Positions 33,373 to 42,704 are shown, counted from the first letter of the stretch. The stretch: DNA of 43,341 nucleotides from Alphaproteobacteria bacterium (GCA_016124645.1 WGNE01000038.1:1-43341), one strand, 5' to 3'. The notes: a model not told the origin generated them from the letters alone. Program-made: numbers and translations.

Positions 33373-34626
33373 ATGGCTCCTGCGGCTCCTGCACATTTCG
33401 ACAGCCTCTGGCTCAACCTTGACGCCGCGACCATGACGGAAGACGGTGGTTATGGCATCATCGAGGACGCCGCCATCGGCATCAAGGACGGCAAGATCGC
33501 CTTCATCGGCCCCGCCGACGAATTGCCGGGCGATACCGACGCGCTGACCGATTACGCCTATGACGCGGACGGGCGCGTGGCCACCCCCGGGCTCATCGAC
33601 TGCCACACCCATCTCGCCTATGCCGGCAATCGCGCCGCCGAGTTCGAGCAAAGACTGCAAGGCGTCTCCTACGAGGAAATCGCGAAAAAGGGCGGCGGCA
33701 TCCTTTCCACCGTCGCCGCCACGCGCGAAGCGGACGAGGAGGAGATCGGCGAGAAGACCCTCGCGCGGCTCACCGCCCTGTTCCAGCAGGGGGTGACGAC
33801 GCTGGAGATCAAATCCGGCTACGGGCTGGACCTCGAAACGGAAAGAAAACTTCTCACCGTCGCCACCATCCTGCGCGACGAAACCGGCCTTCGCATCCAG
33901 CGCACGTTTCTGGGCGCGCACGCGCTGCCGCCGGAATACAAGGGCAAGGCGGACGATTACATCACCCTCGTCTGCGATGAAATGCTGCCCGCGCTGGCGG
34001 AAGAAGGCCTCATCGACGCCGTCGATGCCTTTTGCGAGCACATCGGATTTTCAACCGGACAGACCGCGCGCGTTTTCGACGCCGCGCAAAAACTCGGCCT
34101 GCCCGTGAAGCTTCATGCGGAGCAGCTTTCCAACCAGCACGGCGCGGCGCTGGCCGCGAAATACAAGGCGCTTTCCGCCGACCATCTCGAATACCTCGAC
34201 GAGGACGGGGTGAAGGCCATGGCGCAGGCGGGCATGACCGCCGTCTTGCTGCCCGGCGCCTATTACTACCTGCGCGAAACGCAATTGCCGCCGGTCGATC
34301 TTTTGCGCAAGCACAAGGTGCCGATGGCGATTGCGACGGACCACAACCCCGGCACCTCCCCCGTTCTCGCGCCCATTCTCATGCTCAACATGGCCTGCAC
34401 GCTCTTTCGCATGACGCCGGCCGAGGCGCTGGCAGGCATGACGCGCAACGCCGCACGCGCGCTGGGCTGGCAGGCGGACTGCGGCACGCTGGAACTCGGC
34501 AAATCCGCCGACGTCGCGCTGTGGGACATCGACCACCCGCGCGACCTCGCCTACCGCTTCGGCCACAACCCCTGCCGGGGCGTCTTGCTGGCGGGCGAAT
34601 GGCACGCTTTCGAGGAAGGCCACTGA
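33373..34626 (+). CDS. hutI: Imidazolonepropionase
   Basis: Hydrolyses 4-imidazolone-5-propanoate to N-formimino-L-glutamate, the third step of histidine degradation. The 417-residue amidohydrolase has [14 protein letters not shown] (metal ligands His78, His80), [38 protein letters not shown] and [10 protein letters not shown]. These are characteristic HutI motifs and the length is normal. It is followed after 16 bp by a DUF4919-like gene on the same strand, probably cotranscribed, and is divergent from hutF. Confidence 0.96.
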   Translation: MAPAAPAHFDSLWLNLDAATMTEDGGYGIIEDAAIGIKDGKIAFIGPADELPGDTDALTDYAYDADGRVATPGLIDCHTHLAYAGNRAAEFEQRLQGVSYEEIAKKGGGILSTVAATREADEEEIGEKTLARLTALFQQGVTTLEIKSGYGLDLETERKLLTVATILRDETGLRIQRTFLGAHALPPEYKGKADDYITLVCDEMLPALAEEGLIDAVDAFCEHIGFSTGQTARVFDAAQKLGLPVKLHAEQLSNQHGAALAAKYKALSADHLEYLDEDGVKAMAQAGMTAVLLPGAYYYLRETQLPPVDLLRKHKVPMAIATDHNPGTSPVLAPILMLNMACTLFRMTPAEALAGMTRNAARALGWQADCGTLELGKSADVALWDIDHPRDLAYRFGHNPCRGVLLAGEWHAFEEGH

Positions 34627-34642
34627 CGAAAAAGAGGTGCAG

Positions 34643-35380
34643 ATGTTCGTAAAAAGAAAAACCGCCGCAAGCCTTTTCGCCCTCTGCGTCCTCTTTTACG
34701 CGACCGTTCCCGCCCGCGCCGCCGATACGCCGCCCCAGCCGAAAGCCGAAGCGAATACGCCCGCAAAAGACGTACCGGACACGGAGAGCCCCGCCGAGAA
34801 AGCCTATTTCGCGCTCGTCGATCAGGCGGTGCAGGACCCCGACCACGCCGATTGGTGCAAGATACGCGAGCTTTACGCCGATACGCCCTTCTACCGCGCC
34901 CACGGCGCGGCCAACCTGCGGCGCGACACGGCGAAGGCCGCAGAGCCCGTCATCACCGACAACACGCGCGAAAACGAGGTCGCCTTCAACGTCTATCTGC
35001 GCCAGAACTTCGGCAGCGTCGGCAGTCATGTCTATGCCGACACGCTTTACAAGCTCAATACTTACGGCTTCATCGACGACGCGCTGCACCTGAAGGCGCA
35101 GCGCGGGCTGATGGACTGCATCATCAATACCGGCGATTCAAAGACGCCGGAAACCGCCCTGCACGTCATCAGCACGGAGGAAATGGAGACCGTCGCCGCC
35201 GACGTCTTCGACATGAACCCCCGCGCCGCGCAGCTCATGAAGAAAGGCGGCAAGGTCTATCTCGAGCTCATGATGAAGAACGAGGCCGGCACCAAGCGGC
35301 ACGACGCCTATTTCGTGCTGGACGACAGGCTGGTCCGCCTGATCGAGAAGGAAAAACGCGCCCACCTCGGCGCGCCCTGA
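34643..35380 (+). CDS. Secreted DUF4919-like protein
   Basis: A 245-residue exported protein with a signal peptide ending in VPARA and a Pro/Ala linker (~25-50). The core has IRELYADTPFYRAHG and, towards the C-terminus, GLMDCIINTGDSKTPETALH followed by a VISTEEMETV strand. The GDGKSPETA-VISTxEE-type pattern matches what I know of DUF4919, a family of unknown function. I start at ATG 34643 with GAGG 5 nt upstream; GTG 34637 is less likely. It lies between hutI and hutG, convergent to hutG with a 5-bp gap. Whether it participates in histidine use is open. Confidence 0.65.
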   Translation: MFVKRKTAASLFALCVLFYATVPARAADTPPQPKAEANTPAKDVPDTESPAEKAYFALVDQAVQDPDHADWCKIRELYADTPFYRAHGAANLRRDTAKAAEPVITDNTRENEVAFNVYLRQNFGSVGSHVYADTLYKLNTYGFIDDALHLKAQRGLMDCIINTGDSKTPETALHVISTEEMETVAADVFDMNPRAAQLMKKGGKVYLELMMKNEAGTKRHDAYFVLDDRLVRLIEKEKRAHLGAP

Positions 35381-35385
35381 AAAAC

Positions 35386-36186
35386 TCACCCGCCGTAACG
35401 CGCCGCGCCCCAGTCCAAAAGCGACTGCAGCACAGGTTTCAGCACGGCCTGCAGCTTTTCCGCGAGGTCGGGGGCATAAGCATAAGGCAGATCCTCGCCC
35501 ATGTAATTGGCCCAGATAAGCTCCATCTGGATGGCATGAACGTCGTTCGCGGGGTCGCCGTAGTGGCGGGTGATGTGCCCGCCGACGAAGCGCTTGTTCA
35601 AGACCGCGCTGTAGGAACCCGATGAGGCCGCCGCCAGCGCAGCCTGCGCCATCTCCGGCGCGCAGCTCGCGTTATTGGCGGAGCCGAGGTTGAGATCCCA
35701 GAGCTTGCCCTCGAACAGGCGCGGCACCTCGGACTTGATGGAATGGGAATCGTATAAAATCGCATAACCGAAGCGTTCCTTCAGCCGCGCGAGTTCCGCC
35801 GCCAGCGCCTCGTGATAGGGCAGCCAGTAGGCGGCGACGCGGTTGATCTTCTCGATATTGTCGGGCTCCTCGTCCTCGAGGTAGATTTTCTCCCCCGCGA
35901 AAGTCTCCATCGGGCAGAGCCCGGTCTTGAGCTGGCCGGGATAGAGGTCGCCGTCGTCCATCGGGCGGTTGAGATCGACGACGTAGCGCGAATGCGTCGC
36001 CATCAGCATGCTCGCGCCCATATCCTCGGCGAAGCGGTAGAGCTTGTCGAGGTGCCAGTCGGTATCCGGCAGCTTCAGCGCGGCGGGAGTCATGCGCCGC
36101 TTCACGTCCGGCGGCAAAAACGTGCCCATGTGCGGAATGCTGACGAGCAGCGGCAGGTTTCCCTGTATCAGGCGGCGCAATTGCAT
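35386..36186 (-). CDS. hutG: N-formylglutamate amidohydrolase
   Basis: Releases formate and glutamate from N-formyl-L-glutamate, the last step of the HutF-type route. The 266 residues match the FGase family: LLVSIPHMGTFLP near the N-terminus, DTDWHLDKLY, RYVVDLNRP, ILYDSHSIKSEVP and GGHITRHYG, which likely carry the metal and substrate contacts. The ATG at 36186 is preceded by AGGAGGG that overlaps the hutH stop codon (9-bp gap), so it is tightly coupled downstream of hutH. The presence of both HutF and this enzyme shows the five-step rather than the formamide-yielding route. Confidence 0.92.
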   Translation of the reverse strand: MQLRRLIQGNLPLLVSIPHMGTFLPPDVKRRMTPAALKLPDTDWHLDKLYRFAEDMGASMLMATHSRYVVDLNRPMDDGDLYPGQLKTGLCPMETFAGEKIYLEDEEPDNIEKINRVAAYWLPYHEALAAELARLKERFGYAILYDSHSIKSEVPRLFEGKLWDLNLGSANNASCAPEMAQAALAAASSGSYSAVLNKRFVGGHITRHYGDPANDVHAIQMELIWANYMGEDLPYAYAPDLAEKLQAVLKPVLQSLLDWGAARYGG

Positions 36187-36195
36187 GAAACCCTC

Positions 36196-37737
36196 CTACA
36201 TATGCAGCGAGGGCAAAAGCTTGCGCCCGACGAAGGGAAGAAAACTGCCCGCCTCCACCAGCCTTGCGGCGGCGCGGATATCGGGGGAGAAGTAATGGTC
36301 CTGCTCGTAATGGCCGACATGCTCGCGCAGCAGCTTCATCGCGTCCTGCAGCGGCTTCGACGTCTTCAGCGGCGCGAGGAACTCGACGCCCTGCGCGGCG
36401 GCCAGCAGCTCGATGCCGACGATGTTCGCGGTATTGGCCGCCATCTCGTTCAGCCGGCGCGCGGCGTAGGTCGCCATGCTGACGTGGTCTTCCTGGTTGG
36501 CGGAGGTCGGCAGGCTGTCGACCGACGACGGGGTGGCGAGCTGCTTGTTCTCGCTGGTGAGCGCCGCCGCGGTCACATGGGCGATCATGAAGCCCGAGTT
36601 CACCCCCGCGTCCTTCACGAGGAAGGGCGGCAGCCCGCTGATCTTGTGGTCGATAAGCATGGCGATGCGCCGTTCGCTCATCGAGCCGGTCTCGGCGATG
36701 GCGAGCGCGAGCGTGTCGGAGGCCATGGCGACGGGCTCGGCGTGGAAGTTGCCGCCCGATTTCACGTCCCCGCTTTCGAGGATCACCAGCGGGTTGTCCG
36801 TCACGGCGTTGACCTCGTTCAGAAAGATTCCAGCGGAAAAGCGGATGTGGTCGAGGCAGGCGCCCATCACCTGCGGCATGCAGCGCACGCAATAGGGGTC
36901 TTGCACCTTCGGGTCGTGGTCGTGCTTGTGCGACTGGCGGATGGCGCTGCCCTTGAGCAGGTTGAGATAGACCTTGGCGACGTCGATCTGCCCCTGCTGG
37001 CGGCGGATTTTCTGGATTTCGGGGTCGAAGGGCGTGGTGCTGCCGAGCGAGGCATCGACGGTAAGCGCGCCCGAAACGCAGGCGGCGGCGAAGCAGTCTT
37101 CCGCGCGGAACAGCCCGCGCAGCGCGAGCGCGGTCGAGACCTGCGTACCGTTGAGCAGCGCGAGCCCTTCCTTGGGCGCGAGCTCCAGCGGCTTCAGCCC
37201 GTGCTTTTTCAGCGCGGCGCGCGCATCGCAAAGAACGCCGTTCACCCGCACCTGCCCCGCGCCGATGATGGGCAGCGCAAGATGGGCCAGCGGCGCAAGG
37301 TCGCCCGAGGCGCCGACCGAGCCCTTTTCGGGGATGCAGGGGTAAAGCTCGTTGTTGTAAAGCGCGATCAGGAAATCCACCAGCTCCCGCCGCGCGCCGG
37401 AATAGCCTTGGGAGAGCGCGTTGATCTTCAACAGCAGGATAAGCCGGACGACGTCGTCCTCCAGAAACCTGCCGACCCCCGCCGCGTGGGAGAGGACGAG
37501 GTTTTTCTGCAATTGCCCAAACATGTCGGGCGGGATTTTCACCTTCGCCAACGCGCCGAAGCCGGTGTTGATGCTGTACATCACCCGCCCGTCGTCGATG
37601 AGGTCATCGACGAGTTTCTTGCTGGCGTCTATTCGTTTATACGCCGCGGGGTCGAGCGCGACCGGGATATGGTGCCGGGCAACGGTGCGCAAGGTCGAAA
37701 GCTTCATCGTCCCGGGCTTGATGAGAAGTTTTTGCAT
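36196..37737 (-). CDS. hutH: Histidine ammonia-lyase
   Basis: Eliminates ammonia from L-histidine to give urocanate. The 513-residue protein has the A143-S144-G145 triad in GSVGASGDLAPLAHL that cyclises to the MIO electrophile. YSINTGFGALAKV near residues 54-66 carries the conserved Tyr, and DNPLVILESGDVKSGGNFH and QEDHVSMATYAARR are typical of the family. Length is normal. It is the second gene of the minus-strand hutU-hutH-hutG operon, 33 bp after hutU, with AAGGTG just upstream of the ATG. Confidence 0.97.
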   Translation of the reverse strand: MQKLLIKPGTMKLSTLRTVARHHIPVALDPAAYKRIDASKKLVDDLIDDGRVMYSINTGFGALAKVKIPPDMFGQLQKNLVLSHAAGVGRFLEDDVVRLILLLKINALSQGYSGARRELVDFLIALYNNELYPCIPEKGSVGASGDLAPLAHLALPIIGAGQVRVNGVLCDARAALKKHGLKPLELAPKEGLALLNGTQVSTALALRGLFRAEDCFAAACVSGALTVDASLGSTTPFDPEIQKIRRQQGQIDVAKVYLNLLKGSAIRQSHKHDHDPKVQDPYCVRCMPQVMGACLDHIRFSAGIFLNEVNAVTDNPLVILESGDVKSGGNFHAEPVAMASDTLALAIAETGSMSERRIAMLIDHKISGLPPFLVKDAGVNSGFMIAHVTAAALTSENKQLATPSSVDSLPTSANQEDHVSMATYAARRLNEMAANTANIVGIELLAAAQGVEFLAPLKTSKPLQDAMKLLREHVGHYEQDHYFSPDIRAAARLVEAGSFLPFVGRKLLPSLHM

Positions 37738-37770
37738 GTAACACCTTAAAATGCCTTGTTTGCGGGCGTT

Positions 37771-39471
37771 TTACCCGATCATCGGCAGTTTCAAATCCTT
37801 TTCGCGCGCGCAATCGACGGCTTCCTGATAGCCCGCGTCGGCGTGGCGCATGACGCCGGTGGCGGGGTCGTTGGTCAGCACGCGCGCCAGCCGGGCGGCG
37901 GCCTCGTCCGTGCCGTCGGCCACGACGACCATGCCGGAATGCTGGGAAAAGCCCATGCCCACGCCGCCGCCGTGGTGCAGCGACACCCATGTCGCCCCGC
38001 TGGCGGTGTTGAGCAGCGCGTTCAAAAGCGGCCAGTCGGAAACGGCGTCGGAACCGTCCTTCATCCCTTCCGTCTCGCGGTTGGGGCTGGCGACGGAGCC
38101 GCTGTCGAGGTGGTCGCGGCCGATGACGACGGGGGCGGAAAGCTCGCCGGAAGCCACCATCTCGTTGAAGGCGAGCCCCAGCCTTGCGCGGTCGCCGAGC
38201 CCGACCCAGCAGATGCGCGCGGGCAGCCCCTGGAACTGGATGCGCTCGCGCGCCATGTCGAGCCAGTTGTGCAGATGCGCGTCGTCCGGCATCAGCTCCT
38301 TCACCTTGGCGTCGGTTTTGTAGATATCCTCGGGGTCGCCAGAAAGCGCGGCCCAGCGGAAGGGCCCGACGCCGCGGCAGAACAGCGGGCGGATATAGGC
38401 GGGCACGAAGCCCGGGAAGTCGAAGGCGTTTTGAACGCCCTCTTCCTGCGCCATCTGGCGGATGTTGTTGCCGTAGTCGAAGGTAGGAATGCCCATTTCG
38501 GCAAGCTCCAGCATCGCGCGGACATGCACGGCGATGGATTTTTTGGCGGCGACGACCACGGCTTCCGGCTCGCTTTCGCGCTTGCGGATCGCTTCTTCCC
38601 ACGTCCAGCCCGCGGGCAGGTAGCCGTTGAGCGGGTCGTGCGCGCTGGTCTGGTCCGTCACCATGTCGGGGCGGAAACGCGGGTCTTCCTTCGCGCGTTT
38701 GGCGATTTCGGGGAAGATCTCCGCCGCGTTGCCCAGCAGCCCGACGGAAACCGCCTCGCTTTTTTCATGCGCGGCATGGATGATGTCGATGGCTTCCTCC
38801 AGCGTCTGCGCCTTCCGATCGAGGTAGCGCGTGGCAAGGCGGCGCTCGATGCGGCTCATCTGGCATTCGACGCCCAGCAGGGACGCCCCCGCCATGGTCG
38901 CCGCCAGCGGCTGCGCGCCGCCCATGCCGCCGAGCCCGCCGGTCAAAATCCACTTGCCCTTCAAATCGCCCGCGTAATGCTTGCGCCCCGCCTCGGCGAA
39001 AGTCTCATAGGTGCCCTGAATGATGCCCTGCGTGCCGATGTAGATCCAGGAACCCGCGGTCATCTGCCCGTACATCATCAGGCCTTTCGCGTCGAGTTCG
39101 CGGAACTTCTCCCACGTCGCCCAGTGGGGGACGAGGTTGGAATTGGCGATGAGAACGCGCGGCGCGTTTTCATGCGTCTTGAACACGCCCACGGGCTTGC
39201 CCGACTGCACCAGCATGGTCTCGTCCGCTTCCAGCTGTTTCAGGGTTTCGACAATCTTGTCGAAGCATTCCCAGTTGCGCGCGGCCTTGCCGATGCCGCC
39301 ATAGACCACCAGCTCGTCCGGGTTTTCCGCGACGTCGGGGTCGAGGTTGTTCATCAGCATCCGCATCGGCGCCTCGGTCAGCCAGCTTTTCGCGGAAAGC
39401 TCCGTGCCCCGCGCGGCGCGGATGACGCGCTTGTTGGCCAGCGTTTTCTTGTCGGCGGGTTGTGCGGACAT
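37771..39471 (-). CDS. hutU: Urocanate hydratase
   Basis: Adds water to urocanate to give imidazolonepropionate using tightly bound NAD+ as an electrophile. The 566-residue protein has the family signatures [42 protein letters not shown] (NAD contact), [10 protein letters not shown] and the active-site Cys region [15 protein letters not shown]. Length is normal. It is the first gene of the hutU-hutH-hutG operon. Its dependence on NAD+ is a general property of the family and does not link it specifically to the salvage block. Confidence 0.97.
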   Translation of the reverse strand: MSAQPADKKTLANKRVIRAARGTELSAKSWLTEAPMRMLMNNLDPDVAENPDELVVYGGIGKAARNWECFDKIVETLKQLEADETMLVQSGKPVGVFKTHENAPRVLIANSNLVPHWATWEKFRELDAKGLMMYGQMTAGSWIYIGTQGIIQGTYETFAEAGRKHYAGDLKGKWILTGGLGGMGGAQPLAATMAGASLLGVECQMSRIERRLATRYLDRKAQTLEEAIDIIHAAHEKSEAVSVGLLGNAAEIFPEIAKRAKEDPRFRPDMVTDQTSAHDPLNGYLPAGWTWEEAIRKRESEPEAVVVAAKKSIAVHVRAMLELAEMGIPTFDYGNNIRQMAQEEGVQNAFDFPGFVPAYIRPLFCRGVGPFRWAALSGDPEDIYKTDAKVKELMPDDAHLHNWLDMARERIQFQGLPARICWVGLGDRARLGLAFNEMVASGELSAPVVIGRDHLDSGSVASPNRETEGMKDGSDAVSDWPLLNALLNTASGATWVSLHHGGGVGMGFSQHSGMVVVADGTDEAAARLARVLTNDPATGVMRHADAGYQEAVDCAREKDLKLPMIG

Positions 39472-39489
39472 TGGATGCTCCCTTACGTT

Positions 39490-39581
39490 TCCCTCTCCCT
39501 GCCCTCTCCCGGAGGGAGAGGGAATTGCAGCTTTCTTGCCGTCGCCCCCCTCTCCCCCCGGGAGAGGGATGGGGAGAGGGT
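39490..39581. repeat. CT-rich intergenic repeat with two identical 9-bp-stem hairpins
   Basis: CCCTCTCCC/GGGAGAGGG stems occur twice (39502-39522 and 39548-39568), each with a 3-nt loop, between lpdA and hutU. Additional CCCTCTCCC-like and GGGGAGAGGG half-copies flank them. This is a known style of proteobacterial intergenic repeat and may act as the lpdA transcript end. Confidence 0.75.
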
Positions 39582-39593
39582 ATGCGGGCGGCG

Positions 39594-41000
39594 TTAGATA
39601 TGAATCGGCCGCCCGTCCACCGCCAGCGCGGCTTCCTTGACGGTTTCGTTCAGCGTCGGGTGGGCGTGGCAGGTGCGGGCGATGTCCTCGCTCGACGCGC
39701 CGAATTCGATGGCGAGAGCGAGCTCGGCGATGAGCGTGCCTGCCTCCGCGCCCACGATGTGACAGCCCAGTACGCGGTCGGTCTTGGCGTCCGCCAGAAT
39801 TTTCACGAAACCGTCGGTCGCGTTCATGGCGCGCGCGCGGCCGTTGGCCATGAAGGGAAACTTGCCGACCTTGTATTCGACGCCCGCGTCCTTCAATTGC
39901 TCTTCCGTCTGGCCGACGGCGGCGACCTCGGGGAAGGTATAGACGACGCTGGGGATCGCATCATAGTTGATATGCCCGGACTGGCCCGCGATGATCTCGG
40001 CCACCACCACGCCTTCGTCTTCCGCCTTGTGCGCCAGCATGGGGCCGCGGATGACGTCGCCGATGGCGTAGATGCCCTTGATGTCGGTCTGGAAGTGGTC
40101 GTCCACCACCACGCGCCCGCGGTTATCGACGATGACCCCCGCCTTTTCCAGCCCCAGCCCCGCGGTATAGGGGCGGCGGCCGATGGCGAGCAGCACGGTT
40201 TCGACCTCCAGCTTTTCCGCATCGCCGCCGTTGGCGGGTTCCAGCGTCAGCGTAACCTTGCCCTTCGCGGTTTCCGCGCCAGTGACCTTGGTCGAAAGCT
40301 TGAATTCCATGCCCTGCTTGGTGAGGATTTTCTTCATCTCCTTGGAAACTTCCATGTCCATGCCGGGCATCAGGCGGTCCATGAACTCGATGACAGTGAC
40401 CTTCGCGCCGAGGCGCTGCCAGACCGTGCCCATCTCCAGCCCGATGACCCCGCCGCCGATGACGGCCAGCGACTTGGGCACCTTGGGCAGCGCGAGCGCG
40501 CCGGTGGAGGTGACGATCTGCCGCTCGTCCACGGTGATGCCGGGCAACGGCGTGCTTTCGGAGCCGGTGGCGATGACGATGTTCTTCGCTTCCAGCGTGG
40601 TCTTGCCGTCCTTGCCCGAAACTTCCACCGTATTGGGCCCGGTGATGGCGCCGGTGCCGACGATATGGTCCACCTTGTTCTTCTTGAACAGGAAGGCGAT
40701 GCCCTGCGTGTTCGCGCCGACCACCTTGTCCTTGTGCGCCATCATCTTCTTCAGATCGATCTTGGGCGTGCCGACGCCGATGCCGAGGCCCTCGAAGTCA
40801 TGCGCCGCCTGCGCGTATTTCTCGGACACGCTCAGCAGCGCCTTGGAGGGGATGCAGCCCACGTTCAGGCAGGTGCCGCCCAGGGTATCGTCCTTTTCCA
40901 CGCAGGCCGTCTTCAGCCCCAGCTGCGCCGCGCGAATCGCGCAGACATAGCCGCCGGGGCCGGAACCGATTACCACCACATCATATTGCTCTGCCGCCAT
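39594..41000 (-). CDS. lpdA: Dihydrolipoyl dehydrogenase (E3)
   Basis: Reoxidises dihydrolipoyl groups of 2-oxo acid dehydrogenase complexes with FAD and NAD+. The 468 residues show the FAD Rossmann motif IGSGPGGY, the redox disulfide Cys44/Cys49 in [13 protein letters not shown], the NAD-binding [12 protein letters not shown], the second FAD motif [16 protein letters not shown] and the catalytic HAHPTLNE at the C-terminus. Length is normal. Together with sucB about 1.7 kb upstream on the same strand it suggests a 2-oxoglutarate dehydrogenase locus, interrupted by the two small-RNA-like units and one opposing gene. Confidence 0.97.
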   Translation of the reverse strand: MAAEQYDVVVIGSGPGGYVCAIRAAQLGLKTACVEKDDTLGGTCLNVGCIPSKALLSVSEKYAQAAHDFEGLGIGVGTPKIDLKKMMAHKDKVVGANTQGIAFLFKKNKVDHIVGTGAITGPNTVEVSGKDGKTTLEAKNIVIATGSESTPLPGITVDERQIVTSTGALALPKVPKSLAVIGGGVIGLEMGTVWQRLGAKVTVIEFMDRLMPGMDMEVSKEMKKILTKQGMEFKLSTKVTGAETAKGKVTLTLEPANGGDAEKLEVETVLLAIGRRPYTAGLGLEKAGVIVDNRGRVVVDDHFQTDIKGIYAIGDVIRGPMLAHKAEDEGVVVAEIIAGQSGHINYDAIPSVVYTFPEVAAVGQTEEQLKDAGVEYKVGKFPFMANGRARAMNATDGFVKILADAKTDRVLGCHIVGAEAGTLIAELALAIEFGASSEDIARTCHAHPTLNETVKEAALAVDGRPIHI

Positions 41001-41159
41001 GATTTTTTCCTTCTTGCAAGTGCGGGCCTTCGGGGGCCTTTTTGACGGTTTTCAATCTATCCCAAAGCCCCTGTTATATCGAGTCTATTTCCGGTTTTCG
41101 CCCGCCCCCTGCCGAAGACGGATTTCAGGTTTTTTTGCTGAATATTTTCCGTAACAAAT

Positions 41160-41186
41160 TTGACACGAATCTCTATCTTTGATATT
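41160..41186 (+). promoter_or_regulatory. Promoter of small-RNA-like unit 1
   Basis: TTGACA (41160-41165) and GATATT (41181-41186) are separated by 15 bp. The same TTGAC-n-CGAATC...ATCTTTGATATTCGGGA arrangement recurs 205 bp downstream (16-bp spacer). Conservation between the copies supports function even though the spacer is short for sigma70. Confidence 0.5.
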
Positions 41187-41190
41187 CGGG

Positions 41191-41298
41191 AGTCTTCGAC
41201 AAATTTCATCTCCGAGTTGTTGAAGAGTTTCTGAACGAAAAAGTACTAGAGAGTGTGTTGGAGGAGCAGGGCCCGTAACCCCTGCTCCTCTTTTTTTT
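41191..41298 (+). ncRNA. Probable small RNA, tandem copy 1
   Basis: A predicted ~108-nt transcript. It starts with a hairpin TCTTCGACAA/TTGTTGAAGA (41193-41202 with 41217-41226, one G-U pair) whose 14-nt loop contains ATCTCCGAG. A linker follows, then the intrinsic terminator GAGGAGCAGG/CCTGCTCCTC (41261-41270 with 41281-41290) with loop GCCCGTAACC and eight T's. There is no credible reading frame with a ribosome-binding site inside. The UCUCC loop is complementary to Shine-Dalgarno sequences, a design typical of trans-acting riboregulators. I cannot match it to a named RNA family. Confidence 0.65.
41261..41298 (+). terminator. Intrinsic terminator of small RNA 1
   Basis: A perfect 10-bp GC-rich stem, a 10-nt loop and T8. 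This is one of the strongest terminator signals in the window and has no protein gene in front of it on the plus strand. Confidence 0.9.
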
Positions 41299-41364
41299 GT
41301 TTTTTATCATATACGTAAAATCAATGACTTAGGGCGTGGCGCACAAAAAAGATTCACATAAAAC

Positions 41365-41392
41365 TTGACCCGAATCATGAATCTTTGATATT
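41365..41392 (+). promoter_or_regulatory. Promoter of small-RNA-like unit 2
   Basis: TTGACC (41365-41370), a 16-bp spacer and GATATT (41387-41392). It is a second copy of the upstream promoter block, with CGAATC and ATCTTTGATATTCGGGA conserved. Confidence 0.5.
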
Positions 41393-41396
41393 CGGG

Positions 41397-41513
41397 AATC
41401 TTCGACACAAGCTTATCTCCGAGTTGTTGAAGAGTTTCTACTAGAGGACAAACGCTCTAGAGGGTGTAACAAGGAGGGGCCGGTGCCGTAACGCCGGACC
41501 CCTCCATTTTTTT
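41397..41513 (+). ncRNA. Probable small RNA, tandem copy 2
   Basis: A predicted ~117-nt transcript, paralogous to copy 1. The 5' hairpin TCTTCGACA/TGTTGAAGA (41399-41407 with 41425-41433) again presents ATCTCCGAG in its loop. A second hairpin CTAGAG/CTCTAG (41441-41446 with 41455-41460) is clear only in this copy. The terminator GGAGGGGCCGG/CCGG-A-CCCCTCC (41473-41483 with 41494-41505) has a different stem from copy 1 but the same CCGTAAC loop, so structure and loop are conserved while paired bases changed together. No plausible protein is encoded. Confidence 0.65.
41473..41513 (+). terminator. Intrinsic terminator of small RNA 2
   Basis: An 11-bp stem with one bulged A, a ~10-nt loop containing CCGTAAC, then ATTTTTTT. 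Confidence 0.88.
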
Positions 41514-41652
41514 GGCCGGCTCTTCTCCGCCTTTCCCCTGAAAAACTTTCCGTTTTATGAAATCCGCACTTGTTCGCGCGGCCCGTTTGCGTTATGGTAA
41601 TCGCAAATTTTCAGGCGCGGCAGCCGCGCACGACAGATAAAGGATAAGACAG

Positions 41653-42633
41653 ATGAAAAAAGCCCGTCTCGACGACGGCCAGGTGGTTCTGGCGCACCAA
41701 TACAACAAGGCGGTCCACGGCGACCATCTCAACTGCGCGGACCCCGAATGCGGCGCCCCCATGATCTTCCGGCGCGAGGCGCTGACCCATGGCGCCGCCG
41801 CGCTGCGCTCCGCCTCCTTCGTTTCCAAATCCGTGAGCGACCATATCTCGACCTGCACCGCGCATGAGGATTTCGCCATCATGGCCAAGCGCAAGAAAAG
41901 CATCGAGCAGGCGCTGCGCGAAGGCAAGACCGTGGTGCTGAACCTCAACATGCGGCTGATGGAAGACTTCAACGCCGCCGCCCTGCCGCAGGACGTCATC
42001 GGCCTTGCCAGCACCGGCGAGAAATACGACTACGTCACCGCGCCGATGAAATCGGTGGAGGATTTCCTCGACCTCATGACGATGATCGAGACGAAGGCGG
42101 GCCAGAAAGGCCTCGACAACACCGTCGTCAACTACAAGGGCAAGACCCTGCCGATCATGGAATTCGTGGTCGATACGCGCGACAAGTACCGCGACCTGCT
42201 CAACAAGATGTATAAATCCGTCGATACCTCGCAAGACCGCAAGGACGTGACGGACTTCCCGCGCCTCATCAACTTCCGCGCGACGCAGAACACCAAGGCG
42301 CGCGACACCGGCGCCATCCGCGGCACGCCGATGAACTTCGCCAAGGCGCGCGGCAACCGCCTCGTCCTTTTGCAAAAGGCGAACGTGGAGAAAGAATTCC
42401 AGCAGACCCTGCGCGGCGAGAACGTCTTCATCATCGCCCAGCCCACGCTGAACTACGGCGAGGCGCAGGCCGTGCTGCGCAAGCTGCAGACGCAAAGCGA
42501 GCAGACCGTCTTCCTGAACCTCAACTGGCAGGTGGTGGGCGCGCACCAGTTCACCCCGGTGGAAGAACAATCCCCCGACACCAAGCCGAAGAACCGCACC
42601 CAGCCGGGCCAGCAGAGCCTGTTCAAGTTCTGA
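41653..42633 (+). CDS. Uncharacterised protein with N-terminal Cys/His cluster (CoiA-like zinc finger?)
   Basis: A 326-residue protein that I do not recognise. The N-terminal ~75 residues hold C28-x4-C33 (NCADPECGAPM) and H64-x3-C68-x2-H71 (SDHISTCTAHE), spaced like the zinc-binding N-terminal domain of CoiA-type proteins. The rest is mixed alpha/beta: a helical Lys-rich segment (~80-95), a central part with FLDLMTMIETKAG, and C-terminal strands (FIIAQPTLNYGEAQ, QTVFLNLNWQVVGAHQF). It has no membrane segment or nuclease motif I can identify. AAGGA lies 8 nt before the ATG. It follows the two small-RNA units on the same strand and shares a bidirectional terminator with sucB. Confidence 0.7.
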   Translation: MKKARLDDGQVVLAHQYNKAVHGDHLNCADPECGAPMIFRREALTHGAAALRSASFVSKSVSDHISTCTAHEDFAIMAKRKKSIEQALREGKTVVLNLNMRLMEDFNAAALPQDVIGLASTGEKYDYVTAPMKSVEDFLDLMTMIETKAGQKGLDNTVVNYKGKTLPIMEFVVDTRDKYRDLLNKMYKSVDTSQDRKDVTDFPRLINFRATQNTKARDTGAIRGTPMNFAKARGNRLVLLQKANVEKEFQQTLRGENVFIIAQPTLNYGEAQAVLRKLQTQSEQTVFLNLNWQVVGAHQFTPVEEQSPDTKPKNRTQPGQQSLFKF

Positions 42634-42650
42634 TAAAACTCATTGCGAAT

Positions 42651-42685
42651 AAAAAAGGGGCCGTTTTTCGCGGCCCCTTTTCTTT
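42651..42685. terminator. Bidirectional intrinsic terminator
   Basis: AAAAGGGGCCG pairs with CGGCCCCTTTT (42653-42663 with 42671-42681) across a 7-nt loop. T-rich runs exist on both strands, so it ends both the plus-strand Cys/His protein gene and the minus-strand sucB transcript. Confidence 0.9.
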
Positions 42686-42704
42686 TGCATTGTAAATCCG
42701 TCCG

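Noticed and set aside
33301-34041. N-terminal extension of the hutF frame to 34041
   Set aside because: The added residues are antisense to hutI. HutF homology begins at the ATG at 33300, which has a ribosome-binding site.
39462-39640. Short proline-rich reading frames across the CT-rich repeat
   Set aside because: These are translations of the intergenic repeat (PSPPGRG-like peptides), a known annotation artefact.
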